Assembly: GCA_037349495.1 (NCBI GenBank)
Contig: CP140208.1
Location: 62,001 to 126,000, forward strand
From: Lotmaria passim
Taxonomy: Eukaryota; Euglenozoa; Kinetoplastea; Trypanosomatida; Trypanosomatidae
Length of the DNA: 64,000 bases
Direction of reading: 5' to 3'
Below are positions 1-10,836 of this stretch, one piece after another. Within the stretch, counting starts at the first letter, position 1. Each line of letters begins with the position of its first letter. The notes beneath the pieces are model-generated. The model searched no databases, was not told the DNA's origin, and saw only the letters and a program-made list of their open reading frames with translations. Both the position numbers and the translations under genes were made by a program.

Positions 1-211
1 TCGTCCCGTTGTTGCCGCCCCACCCGATCAGCATCACGCCCACGCGCGGCACCTTGCGCTCCGTCTTGAACATCAGATGGTGCGTCACCGGCTCCACCTC
101 CACCGCGCCATCCGCGCCGCGGCTCACGCGCGTGCTGCGGTACTCGTACTGCGTCTCGATCGACGAGTCCGTGTAGCGCACCTTGTCGCTCTTCACGTGG
201 ATCGCGGGCAT
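1..211 (-). CDS. INO1: Inositol-3-phosphate synthase, copy 0 (cut by window edge)
   Basis: This is the first 70 codons of another INO1 copy, starting at the ATG at 211 and running off the left edge. The sequence matches the beginning of the full copies and ends just within the glycine-rich NAD-binding motif. It is partial only because of the window boundary. Whether it is the last copy of the array, and whether it carries the extra serine codon seen in copies 3-7, cannot be seen here. Confidence 0.95.
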   Translation of the reverse strand, partial: MPAIHVKSDKVRYTDSSIETQYEYRSTRVSRGADGAVEVEPVTHHLMFKTERKVPRVGVMLIGWGGNNGT

Positions 212-1691
212 CGCTCGAAGCAGTGGCCGAAAGACAGGGGGAGAGAACGACGGGGAGGGCCGGTGTGTGTGTGCGTACCGAGTGTGGTGTGCGTGTCGGA
301 TGGTCCTTGTGTGACTGCGTGACTGTGTGACTGTGTATGTGTCTGCTAGTGTGGCAGCGCGAGAGAAAGAGAGGCTGAGACTGTGGATGGCGCGTGTGTG
401 GGTGCGCGGGCGTCGCACAGCAACAGAGAGAGAGAAGAGAGGGAAGAGAGGGCGGAGACGAGTGGAAGTGGGAAGGCGCAGCACAGCCAGAGAGACGGGA
501 CACCCACAAAGATCAGGAGAGAGAGAGAGAGGGAGAGGCGGGAGGGGGGCCCAGCTGGCACAGTCGCGGTGCTGCAGCCGTGACACGCAAGCGCGACGCT
601 GCAGCACCACGCTGCAGCACCACCGCGTCCAAGAGCGAGAAGGGGGAGGGGGGACAGAGAGCGCACACTGCAGTGCGTGTGCTTGCGACGGTCGAGTGCC
701 TACTTAGGGACTTGCGTGAGTGACTGTGTGAATGTATCGTCGCGCTTGCCTGCGCGCCGGGTGGCGATGACCCACAGTGGCCAGGGCACGGCGGCAGGAG
801 CGCGCTCGTGGCGTAGACGTACCATGAAGAGAGGCAACAAGGAGTAAAAAAAAAAAAAGAGCAAAAAAAAAAAAGAGGAAAAAACGCAACGGTGTCAACG
901 AGTGGAGGTGTGCTCGTACGCAGCCGTCAAAGAAGCGAATCGTGAGACTCCACAAAGAAAAGAAAAAAGAGGCAAAAGAAAGCAAAAACAGGCGGAACGC
1001 TGCACCGACGCCGAGAGTCGCACGGACTGCCGCGCAGTGGCTGGGTCGCATCTCGATCGCTCCACGCCGCGAAAAGACAAAAGTAAAAATGAAAAAGATA
1101 AGCACAGTCAGGAGAGGGGCGTGGGAGGAGAGTCGCGGCGCCAGCAGCGGGGCCCGCTCACTCACTTGCACACACGCGCGCACATCGTCGCTCTCCCACC
1201 CCCACTCTCCAGTCACACACTCTCTCGCTCTGCGGCTGCTCCGCTCAGAGCAACACACACACACACACACAGACGTGCGCACACACACACGTTCAGCGCA
1301 GCACGCAGAGGCGTCGGTGGCGGTGGTGCCGGTGGGCAGGTAGCCAGGCGGGGAGAGGGAGAAGGAGAGGGGGAGGGCGAAGAAGAAGGCGGGAGGGAGG
1401 GGGCGTCGGGGTCAAGGGACGACGTGGGTGAGTGAGCAGCTGGCGTGGTGGGTCACACAGGGGGCCACGCTGGCGGGTAGATTGGTATTGAGAGAGAAGC
1501 GGGCGCGTTCCATGTCGCACAAAAAAGAAAGAAAGAAAGAAAGAAAGAAGAAAAACAAAGAAAAAGACAAGAAAGAAAGGCAGGGAGACCGAGCGGGGGA
1601 TGCCGGGCGAGGGAAGGAGCACACGGCGAGTGCGTGTGTCGCTGCGCTTGAACGTCCAACGCCACCGCGGCTCTCGCGGCGTCGTGCACGC
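212..1691. other. INO1 spacer 0 (type A)
   Basis: This is a non-coding spacer between copy 0 and copy 1. It holds GA-rich runs, two A-tracts near 847-875, a short CA repeat near 1253-1270 and a GAAA-type repeat near 1525-1590. On the coding strand these are the pyrimidine tracts that feed trans-splicing and polyadenylation. It is type A: the 10-bp and 15-bp segments missing from type B are present near 320-330 and 600-620. Long open frames on the plus strand here are shadows. Confidence 0.85.
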
Positions 1692-3269
1692 CTACGCGCC
1701 ATTGACATGCTCCTCACGCATGAAGGGCACGCGGCACTCCAGCAGCATGTTGCTCTCCACTGGCAGCCCCACCATCGCGCGCAGCACGTTCTCGATCGCG
1801 GCCCTCTGCCGGTTCAGCGCGTTCACCACCGGCGTCCCCGCGGGCACCTCCGGCGCCTTCAGCAGGTACGACAGGATCGACAGCACCGTCTCCATGTGCT
1901 CGAAGTCCTCCGGCGGCGTCAGCGTCCCGTTGCTCGCGCTGATCGTCACGCGCTCCATCAGCTCCGTCAGCACCAGCAGGTCGATGATCAGCGGCGCCGC
2001 CAGCAGCGAGTCCTCACACGTGTTGTGCAGCACCACCGTCTGCTGCCCGCCCATGAAGATCGAGAACGTGTACTCGTCCATCGCGCGCTTGCTGTCGCCC
2101 ACGTAGGGCATGTACTTGATCACGATGCAGTGGTCCGGCTTCGGCGTCCCCTCCGGGAACAAGATCGAGTTCGACGCCACCATGTCGTCCACCACGTTGC
2201 TCTTCGTGATCTCCTTCGAGCGGAACTGCTTCGGGCTCGACAGGTTGTAGCCGTCGTTGTTGCCCAGGTGGTTGTAGCTCGCGATGCACTCCGGCTTGAT
2301 GCCGGCACCCACGAAGAACTCCACCAGCGCGCTCTTCATCTTCGTCTGCCCGCTCTTGAAGTCGTCGCCGCTCACGAACACGTGCGCCGCGCGCGCCATC
2401 TCCACCAGCCCGGGGCACAGCGTGTTCTGCGGCGCGCCGTTGATGAAGCTGCACTTCTCCAGGATCGCAGCCATCGCGTACAGCGCGGACGGCGCGATCT
2501 CGCGCTCGTTGCGCTTCACCGCCGCCAGCAGGTTGTCCGCCGTGTCGTGGATCCCGTCCTGGTGCTCGCTGAACCGCTCCGTGTTCGCCGTCCACAGCAC
2601 GATCACCTTGTCCAGCTGGTTCGCCGACTTGAAGTTCCGGATGTCCGCGCGCACGCGCTCCACCGCGTCCCAGCGGTCGTGCGCCACCACCACGTTGTTC
2701 GCGCGCTCCTTCTGGTTCGCCGCCACGAACTCGATGTCGAAGATCGCCGGCAGCGGATGCAGCACCTTCATGTGCTCGTACAGCGCGTCCTGCACCTGGA
2801 TGTCCAGCACGCCGGCGCGCCGCATCGCGTCGCCGAGGTTCATGTTGCTGCAGTCCCACCCGCCAATCACAAAGTCGTTCGGCGACACCATCGGCACCAC
2901 GTCCTTCATCGGCACGAACGTCTCATGCATGTCGCGCGTCATGCCCACGTTCATCGTGCTCGACTGCGTGATCGACCCGAAGTAGTTCGCCGACTGCGTC
3001 CCGCGCCGCGTGCGCCACGACAGGCCCAGCCGGTTCGCAAGGATGCCCGCCGTCACCGTCGTCCCGTTGTTGCCGCCCCACCCGATCAGCATCACGCCCA
3101 CGCGCGGCACCTTGCGCTCCGTCTTGAACATCAGATGGTGCGTCACCGGCTCCACCTCCACCGCGCCATCCGCGCCGCGGCTCACGCGCGTGCTGCGGTA
3201 CTCGTACTGCGTCTCGATCGACGAGTCCGTGTAGCGCACCTTGTCGCTCTTCACGTGGATCGCGGGCAT
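1692..3269 (-). CDS. INO1: Inositol-3-phosphate synthase, copy 1
   Basis: This 525-aa enzyme converts glucose 6-phosphate to 1D-myo-inositol 3-phosphate using NAD+, the committed step of inositol synthesis for phosphatidylinositol, GPI anchors and inositol phosphates; it is normally cytosolic. Recognition rests on the Rossmann motif GWGGNNGTT at residues 63-71, the GSITQSSTMN segment (98-107), the SYNHLGNNDG block (331-340) followed by the KSNVVDD block (356-362), and IKYMPYVGDSKRAMDEY (384-400), which contains conserved catalytic-site lysines of the family. The length is typical of eukaryotic MIPS. The open frame continues upstream to 3668, but the ATG at 3269 gives the normal N-terminus. 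No break is present. The protein lacks the extra serine after D455 found in copies 3-7. Confidence 0.96.
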   Translation of the reverse strand: MPAIHVKSDKVRYTDSSIETQYEYRSTRVSRGADGAVEVEPVTHHLMFKTERKVPRVGVMLIGWGGNNGTTVTAGILANRLGLSWRTRRGTQSANYFGSITQSSTMNVGMTRDMHETFVPMKDVVPMVSPNDFVIGGWDCSNMNLGDAMRRAGVLDIQVQDALYEHMKVLHPLPAIFDIEFVAANQKERANNVVVAHDRWDAVERVRADIRNFKSANQLDKVIVLWTANTERFSEHQDGIHDTADNLLAAVKRNEREIAPSALYAMAAILEKCSFINGAPQNTLCPGLVEMARAAHVFVSGDDFKSGQTKMKSALVEFFVGAGIKPECIASYNHLGNNDGYNLSSPKQFRSKEITKSNVVDDMVASNSILFPEGTPKPDHCIVIKYMPYVGDSKRAMDEYTFSIFMGGQQTVVLHNTCEDSLLAAPLIIDLLVLTELMERVTISASNGTLTPPEDFEHMETVLSILSYLLKAPEVPAGTPVVNALNRQRAAIENVLRAMVGLPVESNMLLECRVPFMREEHVNGA

Positions 3270-4748
3270 CGCTCGAAGCAGTGGCCGAAAGACAGGGGGA
3301 GAGAACGACGGGGAGGGCCGGTGTGTGTGTGCGTACCGAGTGTGGTGTGCGTGTCGGATGGTCCTTGTGTGACTGCGTGACTGTGTGACTGTGTATGTGT
3401 CTGCTAGTGTGGCAGCGCGAGAGAAAGAGAGGCTGAGACTGTGGATGGCGCGTGTGTGGGTGCGCGGGCGTCGCACAGCAACAGAGAGAGAGAAGAGAGG
3501 GAAGAGAGGGCGGAGACGAGTGGAAGTGGGAAGGCGCAGCACAGCCAGAGAGACGGGACACCCACAAAGATCAGGAGAGAGAGAGAGAGGGAGAGGCGGG
3601 AGGGGGGCCCAGCTGGCACAGTCGCGGTGCTGCAGCCGTGACACGCAAGCGCGACGCTGCAGCACCACGCTGCAGCACCACCGCGTCCAAGAGCGAGAAG
3701 GGGGAGGGGGGACAGAGAGCGCACACTGCAGTGCGTGTGCTTGCGACGGTCGAGTGCCTACTTAGGGACTTGCGTGAGTGACTGTGTGAATGTATCGTCG
3801 CGCTTGCCTGCGCGCCGGGTGGCGATGACCCACAGTGGCCAGGGCACGGCGGCAGGAGCGCGCTCGTGGCGTAGACGTACCATGAAGAGAGGCAACAAGG
3901 AGTAAAAAAAAAAAAAGAGCAAAAAAAAAAAGAGGAAAAAACGCAACGGTGTCAACGAGTGGAGGTGTGCTCGTACGCAGCCGTCAAAGAAGCGAATCGT
4001 GAGACTCCACAAAGAAAAGAAAAAAGAGGCAAAAGAAAGCAAAAACAGGCGGAACGCTGCACCGACGCCGAGAGTCGCACGGACTGCCGCGCAGTGGCTG
4101 GGTCGCATCTCGATCGCTCCACGCCGCGAAAAGACAAAAGTAAAAATGAAAAAGATAAGCACAGTCAGGAGAGGGGCGTGGGAGGAGAGTCGCGGCGCCA
4201 GCAGCGGGGCCCGCTCACTCACTTGCACACACGCGCGCACATCGTCGCTCTCCCACCCCCACTCTCCAGTCACACACTCTCTCGCTCTGCGGCTGCTCCG
4301 CTCAGAGCAACACACACACACACACACAGACGTGCGCACACACACACGTTCAGCGCAGCACGCAGAGGCGTCGGTGGCGGTGGTGCCGGTGGGCAGGTAG
4401 CCAGGCGGGGAGAGGGAGAAGGAGAGGGGGAGGGCGAAGAAGAAGGCGGGAGGGAGGGGGCGTCGGGGTCAAGGGACGACGTGGGTGAGTGAGCAGCTGG
4501 CGTGGTGGGTCACACAGGGGGCCACGCTGGCGGGTAGATTGGTATTGAGAGAGAAGCGGGCGCGTTCCATGTCGCACAAAAAAGAAAGAAAGAAAGAAAG
4601 AAAGAAGAAAAACAAAGAAAAAGACAAGAAAGAAAGGCAGGGAGACCGAGCGGGGGATGCCGGGCGAGGGAAGGAGCACACGGCGAGTGCGTGTGTCGCT
4701 GCGCTTGAACGTCCAACGCCACCGCGGCTCTCGCGGCGTCGTGCACGC
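3270..4748. other. INO1 spacer 1 (type A)
   Basis: This non-coding spacer is almost identical to spacer 0. It has the type A features: the longer GACTG-rich stretch near 3370-3395, the duplicated CTGCAGCACCA segment near 3655-3680, and the short CA run near 4311-4328. In transcription order it carries the end of copy 2's 3' UTR and then the splice signals for copy 1. Confidence 0.85.
3404..3441 (-). promoter_or_regulatory. Candidate trans-splice acceptor of INO1 (representative unit)
   Basis: On the coding strand a pyrimidine-rich run (rich in CTCTCTTT) is followed by CACACTAG. Splicing at this AG would leave a 134-nt 5' UTR before the ATG at 3269. A second pyrimidine run nearer the gene (about 3279-3320) has its first AG only 2 nt before the ATG, so either site may be used. 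The same arrangement recurs in every unit. Confidence 0.35.
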
Positions 4749-6326
4749 CTACGCGCCATTGACATGCTCCTCACGCATGAAGGGCACGCGGCACTCCAGC
4801 AGCATGTTGCTCTCCACTGGCAGCCCCACCATCGCGCGCAGCACGTTCTCGATCGCGGCCCTCTGCCGGTTCAGCGCGTTCACCACCGGCGTCCCCGCGG
4901 GCACCTCCGGCGCCTTCAGCAGGTACGACAGGATCGACAGCACCGTCTCCATGTGCTCGAAGTCCTCCGGCGGCGTCAGCGTCCCGTTGCTCGCGCTGAT
5001 CGTCACGCGCTCCATCAGCTCCGTCAGCACCAGCAGGTCGATGATCAGCGGCGCCGCCAGCAGCGAGTCCTCACACGTGTTGTGCAGCACCACCGTCTGC
5101 TGCCCGCCCATGAAGATCGAGAACGTGTACTCGTCCATCGCGCGCTTGCTGTCGCCCACGTAGGGCATGTACTTGATCACGATGCAGTGGTCCGGCTTCG
5201 GCGTCCCCTCCGGGAACAAGATCGAGTTCGACGCCACCATGTCGTCCACCACGTTGCTCTTCGTGATCTCCTTCGAGCGGAACTGCTTCGGGCTCGACAG
5301 GTTGTAGCCGTCGTTGTTGCCCAGGTGGTTGTAGCTCGCGATGCACTCCGGCTTGATGCCGGCACCCACGAAGAACTCCACCAGCGCGCTCTTCATCTTC
5401 GTCTGCCCGCTCTTGAAGTCGTCGCCGCTCACGAACACGTGCGCCGCGCGCGCCATCTCCACCAGCCCGGGGCACAGCGTGTTCTGCGGCGCGCCGTTGA
5501 TGAAGCTGCACTTCTCCAGGATCGCAGCCATCGCGTACAGCGCGGACGGCGCGATCTCGCGCTCGTTGCGCTTCACCGCCGCCAGCAGGTTGTCCGCCGT
5601 GTCGTGGATCCCGTCCTGGTGCTCGCTGAACCGCTCCGTGTTCGCCGTCCACAGCACGATCACCTTGTCCAGCTGGTTCGCCGACTTGAAGTTCCGGATG
5701 TCCGCGCGCACGCGCTCCACCGCGTCCCAGCGGTCGTGCGCCACCACCACGTTGTTCGCGCGCTCCTTCTGGTTCGCCGCCACGAACTCGATGTCGAAGA
5801 TCGCCGGCAGCGGATGCAGCACCTTCATGTGCTCGTACAGCGCGTCCTGCACCTGGATGTCCAGCACGCCGGCGCGCCGCATCGCGTCGCCGAGGTTCAT
5901 GTTGCTGCAGTCCCACCCGCCAATCACAAAGTCGTTCGGCGACACCATCGGCACCACGTCCTTCATCGGCACGAACGTCTCATGCATGTCGCGCGTCATG
6001 CCCACGTTCATCGTGCTCGACTGCGTGATCGACCCGAAGTAGTTCGCCGACTGCGTCCCGCGCCGCGTGCGCCACGACAGGCCCAGCCGGTTCGCAAGGA
6101 TGCCCGCCGTCACCGTCGTCCCGTTGTTGCCGCCCCACCCGATCAGCATCACGCCCACGCGCGGCACCTTGCGCTCCGTCTTGAACATCAGATGGTGCGT
6201 CACCGGCTCCACCTCCACCGCGCCATCCGCGCCGCGGCTCACGCGCGTGCTGCGGTACTCGTACTGCGTCTCGATCGACGAGTCCGTGTAGCGCACCTTG
6301 TCGCTCTTCACGTGGATCGCGGGCAT
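4749..6326 (-). CDS. INO1: Inositol-3-phosphate synthase, copy 2
   Basis: This 525-aa protein is identical to copy 1 by inspection, with the same NAD-binding and catalytic blocks and no extra serine codon. It sits at the join between the two unit types: its coding sequence is type A, but the spacer upstream of it (6327-7790) is type B. It is intact, with ATG at 6326 and a stop codon ending at 4749. Confidence 0.96.
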   Translation of the reverse strand: MPAIHVKSDKVRYTDSSIETQYEYRSTRVSRGADGAVEVEPVTHHLMFKTERKVPRVGVMLIGWGGNNGTTVTAGILANRLGLSWRTRRGTQSANYFGSITQSSTMNVGMTRDMHETFVPMKDVVPMVSPNDFVIGGWDCSNMNLGDAMRRAGVLDIQVQDALYEHMKVLHPLPAIFDIEFVAANQKERANNVVVAHDRWDAVERVRADIRNFKSANQLDKVIVLWTANTERFSEHQDGIHDTADNLLAAVKRNEREIAPSALYAMAAILEKCSFINGAPQNTLCPGLVEMARAAHVFVSGDDFKSGQTKMKSALVEFFVGAGIKPECIASYNHLGNNDGYNLSSPKQFRSKEITKSNVVDDMVASNSILFPEGTPKPDHCIVIKYMPYVGDSKRAMDEYTFSIFMGGQQTVVLHNTCEDSLLAAPLIIDLLVLTELMERVTISASNGTLTPPEDFEHMETVLSILSYLLKAPEVPAGTPVVNALNRQRAAIENVLRAMVGLPVESNMLLECRVPFMREEHVNGA

Positions 6327-7339
6327 CGCTCGAAGCAGTGGCCGAAAGACAGGGGGAGAGAACGACGGGGAGGGTCGGTGTGTGTGTGCGTACCGAGTGT
6401 GGTGTGCGTGTCGGATGGTCCTTGTGTGACTGTGTGACTGTGTATGTGTCTGCTAGTGTGGCGGCGCGAGAGAAAGAGAGGCTGAGACTGTGGATGGCGC
6501 GTGTGTGGGTGCGCGGGCGTCGCACAGCAACAGAGAGAGAGAAGAGAGGGAAGAGAGGGCGGAGACGAGTGGAAGTGGGAAGGCGCAGCACAGCCAGAGA
6601 GACGGGACACCCACAAAGATCAGGAGAGAGAGAGGAGAGGCGGGAGGGGGGCCCAGCTGGCACAGTCGCGGTGCTGCAGCCGTGACACGCAAGCGCGACG
6701 CTGCAGCACCACCGCGTCCAAGAGCGAGAAGGGGGAGGGGGGACAGAGAGCGCACACTGCAGTGCGTGTGCTTGCGACGGTCGAGTGCCTACTTAGGGAC
6801 TTGCGTGAGTGACTGTGTGAATGTATCGTCGCGCTTGCCTGCGCGCCGGGTGGCGATGACCCACAGTGGCCAGGGCACGGCGGCAGGAGCGCGCTCGTGG
6901 CGTAGACGTACCATGAAGAGAGGCAACAAGGAGTAAAAAAAAAAAAGAGCAAAAAAAAAAAGAGGAAAGAACGCAACGGTGTCAACGAGTGGAGGTGTGC
7001 TCGTACGCAGCCGTCAAAGAAGCGAATCGTGAGACTCCACAAAGAAAAGAAAAAAGAGGCAAAAGAAAGCAAAAACAGGCGGAACGCTGCACCGACGCCG
7101 AGAGTCGCACGGACTGCCGCGCAGTGGCTGGGTCGCATCTCGATCGCTCCACGCCGCGAAAAGACAAAAGTAAAAATGAAAAAGATAAGCACAGTCAGGA
7201 GAGGGGCGTGGGAGGAGAGTCGCGGCGCCAGCAGCGGGGCCCGCTCACTCACTTGCACACACGCGCGCACATCGTCGCTCTCCCACCCCCACTCTCCAGT
7301 CACACACTCTCTCGCTCTGCGGCTGCTCCGCTCAGAGCA

Positions 7340-7373
<34 letters not shown>

Positions 7374-7790
7374 GTGCGCATACACACACGTTCAGCGCAG
7401 CACGCAGAGGCGTCGGTGGCGGTGGTGCCGGTGGGCAGGTAGCCAGGCGGGGAGAGGGAGAAGGAGAGGGGGAGGGCGAAGAAGAAGGCGGGAGGGAGGG
7501 GGCGTCGGGGTCAAGGGACGACGTGGGTGAGTGAGCAGCTGGTGTGGTGGGTCACACAGGGGGCCACGCTGGCGGGTAGATTGGTATTGAGAGAGAAGCG
7601 GGCGCGTTCCATGTCGCACAAAAAAGAAAGAAAGAAAGAAAGAAAGAAGAAAAACAAAGAAAAAGACAAGAAAGAAAGGCAGGGAGACCGAGCGGGGGAT
7701 GCCGGGCGAGGGAAGGAGCACACGGCGAGTGCGTGTGTCGCTGCGCTTGAACGTCCAACGCCACCGCGGCTCTCGCGGCGTCGTGCACGC
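6327..7790. other. INO1 spacer 2 (type B)
   Basis: This is the first type B spacer. Compared with type A it lacks 10 bp near 6430 and 15 bp near 6710, has a shorter GA run near 6630, reads GGCGGCGCG instead of GGCAGCGCG near 6460, and has a longer CA run (about 7342-7370). No gene is present. Confidence 0.85.
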
Positions 7791-9371
7791 CTACGCGCCA
7801 TTGACATGCTCCTCACGCATGAAGGGCACGCGGCACTCCAGCAACATGTTGCTCTCCACTGGCAGCCCCACCATCGCGCGCAGCACGTTCTCGATCGCGG
7901 CCCTCTGCCGGTTCAGCGCGTTCACCACCGGCGTCCCCGCGGGCACCTCCGGCGCCTTCAGCAGGTACGACAGGATCGACAGCACCGTCTCCATGTGCTC
8001 GAAGGAGTCCTCCGGCGGCGTCAGCGTCCCGTTGCTCGCGCTGATCGTCACGCGCTCCATCAGCTCCGTCAGCACCAGCAGGTCGATGATCAGCGGCGCC
8101 GCCAGCAGCGAGTCCTCACACGTGTTGTGCAGCACCACCGTCTGCTGCCCGCCCATGAAGATCGAGAACGTGTACTCGTCCATCGCGCGCTTGCTGTCGC
8201 CCACGTAGGGCATGTACTTGATCACGATGCAGTGGTCCGGCTTCGGCGTCCCCTCCGGGAACAAGATCGAGTTCGACGCCACCATGTCGTCCACCACGTT
8301 GCTCTTCGTGATCTCCTTCGAGCGGAACTGCTTCGGGCTCGACAGGTTGTAGCCGTCGTTGTTGCCCAGGTGGTTGTAGCTCGCGATGCACTCCGGCTTG
8401 ATGCCGGCACCCACGAAGAACTCCACCAGCGCGCTCTTCATCTTCGTCTGCCCGCTCTTGAAGTCGTCGCCGCTCACGAACACGTGCGCCGCGCGCGCCA
8501 TCTCCACCAGCCCGGGGCACAGCGTGTTCTGCGGCGCGCCGTTGATGAAGCTGCACTTCTCCAGGATCGCAGCCATCGCGTACAGCGCGGACGGCGCGAT
8601 CTCGCGCTCGTTGCGCTTCACCGCCGCCAGCAGGTTGTCCGCCGTGTCGTGGATCCCGTCCTGGTGCTCGCTGAACCGCTCCGTGTTCGCCGTCCACAGC
8701 ACGATCACCTTGTCCAGCTGGTTCGCCGACTTGAAGTTCCGGATGTCCGCGCGCACGCGCTCCACCGCGTCCCAGCGGTCGTGCGCCACCACCACGTTGT
8801 TCGCGCGCTCCTTCTGGTTCGCCGCCACGAACTCGATGTCGAAGATCGCCGGCAGCGGATGCAGCACCTTCATGTGCTCGTACAGCGCGTCCTGCACCTG
8901 GATGTCCAGCACGCCGGCGCGCCGCATCGCGTCGCCGAGGTTCATGTTGCTGCAGTCCCACCCGCCAATCACAAAGTCGTTCGGCGACACCATCGGCACC
9001 ACGTCCTTCATCGGCACGAACGTCTCATGCATGTCGCGCGTCATGCCCACGTTCATCGTGCTCGACTGCGTGATCGACCCGAAGTAGTTCGCCGACTGCG
9101 TCCCGCGCCGCGTGCGCCACGACAGGCCCAGCCGGTTCGCAAGGATGCCCGCCGTCACCGTCGTCCCGTTGTTGCCGCCCCACCCGATCAGCATCACGCC
9201 CACGCGCGGCACCTTGCGCTCCGTCTTGAACATCAGATGGTGCGTCACCGGCTCCACCTCCACCGCGCCATCCGCGCCGCGGCTCACGCGCGTGCTGCGG
9301 TACTCGTACTGCGTCTCGATCGACGAGTCCGTGTAGCGCACCTTGTCGCTCTTCACGTGGATCGCGGGCAT
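7791..9371 (-). CDS. INO1: Inositol-3-phosphate synthase, copy 3
   Basis: This 526-aa protein equals copy 1 plus one serine inserted after D455 (PPEDSFEHM instead of PPEDFEHM), from an in-frame TCC codon. A synonymous change near the 3' end (CAACATGTT instead of CAGCATGTT on the plus strand at about 7842) also separates copies 3-7 from copies 1-2. All active-site blocks are unchanged, so the enzyme should be functional. The insertion lies in a loop-like stretch between the catalytic core and the C-terminal helices; an effect on activity is not expected but was not tested. Confidence 0.96.
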   Translation of the reverse strand: MPAIHVKSDKVRYTDSSIETQYEYRSTRVSRGADGAVEVEPVTHHLMFKTERKVPRVGVMLIGWGGNNGTTVTAGILANRLGLSWRTRRGTQSANYFGSITQSSTMNVGMTRDMHETFVPMKDVVPMVSPNDFVIGGWDCSNMNLGDAMRRAGVLDIQVQDALYEHMKVLHPLPAIFDIEFVAANQKERANNVVVAHDRWDAVERVRADIRNFKSANQLDKVIVLWTANTERFSEHQDGIHDTADNLLAAVKRNEREIAPSALYAMAAILEKCSFINGAPQNTLCPGLVEMARAAHVFVSGDDFKSGQTKMKSALVEFFVGAGIKPECIASYNHLGNNDGYNLSSPKQFRSKEITKSNVVDDMVASNSILFPEGTPKPDHCIVIKYMPYVGDSKRAMDEYTFSIFMGGQQTVVLHNTCEDSLLAAPLIIDLLVLTELMERVTISASNGTLTPPEDSFEHMETVLSILSYLLKAPEVPAGTPVVNALNRQRAAIENVLRAMVGLPVESNMLLECRVPFMREEHVNGA

Positions 9372-10385
9372 CGCTCGAAGCAGTGGCCGAAAGACAGGGG
9401 GAGAGAACGACGGGGAGGGTCGGTGTGTGTGTGCGTACCGAGTGTGGTGTGCGTGTCGGATGGTCCTTGTGTGACTGTGTGACTGTGTATGTGTCTGCTA
9501 GTGTGGCGGCGCGAGAGAAAGAGAGGCTGAGACTGTGGATGGCGCGTGTGTGGGTGCGCGGGCGTCGCACAGCAACAGAGAGAGAGAAGAGAGGGAAGAG
9601 AGGGCGGAGACGAGTGGAAGTGGGAAGGCGCAGCACAGCCAGAGAGACGGGACACCCACAAAGATCAGGAGAGAGAGAGGAGAGGCGGGAGGGGGGCCCA
9701 GCTGGCACAGTCGCGGTGCTGCAGCCGTGACACGCAAGCGCGACGCTGCAGCACCACCGCGTCCAAGAGCGAGAAAGGGGAGGGGGGACAGAGAGCGCAC
9801 ACTGCAGTGCGTGTGCTTGCGACGGTCGAGTGCCTACTTAGGGACTTGCGTGAGTGACTGTGTGAATGTATCGTCGCGCTTGCCTGCGCGCCGGGTGGCG
9901 ATGACCCACAGTGGCCAGGGCACGGCGGCAGGAGCGCGCTCGTGGCGTAGACGTACCATGAAGAGAGGCAACAAGGAGTAAAAAAAAAAAAGAGCAAAAA
10001 AAAAAAAGAGGAAAGAACGCAACGGTGTCAACGAGTGGAGGTGTGCTCGTACGCAGCCGTCAAAGAAGCGAATCGTGAGACTCCACAAAGAAAAGAAAAA
10101 AGAGGCAAAAGAAAGCAAAAACAGGCGGAACGCTGCACCGACGCCGAGAGTCGCACGGACTGCCGCGCAGTGGCTGGGTCGCATCTCGATCGCTCCACGC
10201 CGCGAAAAGACAAAAGTAAAAATGAAAAAGATAAGCACAGTCAGGAGAGGGGCGTGGGAGGAGAGTCGCGGCGCCAGCAGCGGGGCCCGCTCACTCACTT
10301 GCACACACGCGCGCACATCGTCGCTCTCCCACCCCCACTCTCCAGTCACACACTCTCTCGCTCTGCGGCTGCTCCGCTCAGAGCA

Positions 10386-10419
<34 letters not shown>

Positions 10420-10836
10420 GTGCGCATACACACACGTTCAGCGCAGCACGCAGAGGCGTCGGTGGCGGTGGTGCCGGTGGGCAGGTAGCCAGGCGGGGAG
10501 AGGGAGAAGGAGAGGGGGAGGGCGAAGAAGAAGGCGGGAGGGAGGGGGCGTCGGGGTCAAGGGACGACGTGGGTGAGTGAGCAGCTGGTGTGGTGGGTCA
10601 CACAGGGGGCCACGCTGGCGGGTAGATTGGTATTGAGAGAGAAGCGGGCGCGTTCCATGTCGCACAAAAAAGAAAGAAAGAAAGAAAGAAAGAAGAAAAA
10701 CAAAGAAAAAGACAAGAAAGAAAGGCAGGGAGACCGAGCGGGGGATGCCGGGCGAGGGAAGGAGCACACGGCGAGTGCGTGTGTCGCTGCGCTTGAACGT
10801 CCAACGCCACCGCGGCTCTCGCGGCGTCGTGCACGC
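9372..10836. other. INO1 spacer 3 (type B)
   Basis: This type B spacer has no gene. It differs from its neighbours by one base near 9774 (AGAAAGGGGA instead of AGAAGGGGGA) and by small changes in A-tract length, showing that the units are not simply one sequence repeated by an assembler. Confidence 0.85.

Noticed and set aside
704-1288. Minus-strand open frames of about 195 aa in the INO1 spacers
   Set aside because: They consist of Phe/Ser/Leu runs from pyrimidine tracts and Cys/Val runs from CA repeats, and indels between units change them freely.
2014-2859. 281-aa minus-strand frame inside INO1
   Set aside because: It is an alternate frame of the real enzyme, with Arg/Ala/Gly-rich composition and no motif.
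1428-3380. 650-aa open frame on the plus strand opposite INO1, repeated in every unit
   Set aside because: It is a shadow of the GC-rich INO1 codons read backwards: His/Arg-rich, no domain, and it runs on into spacer DNA. Repetition follows from the array and is not evidence of selection.
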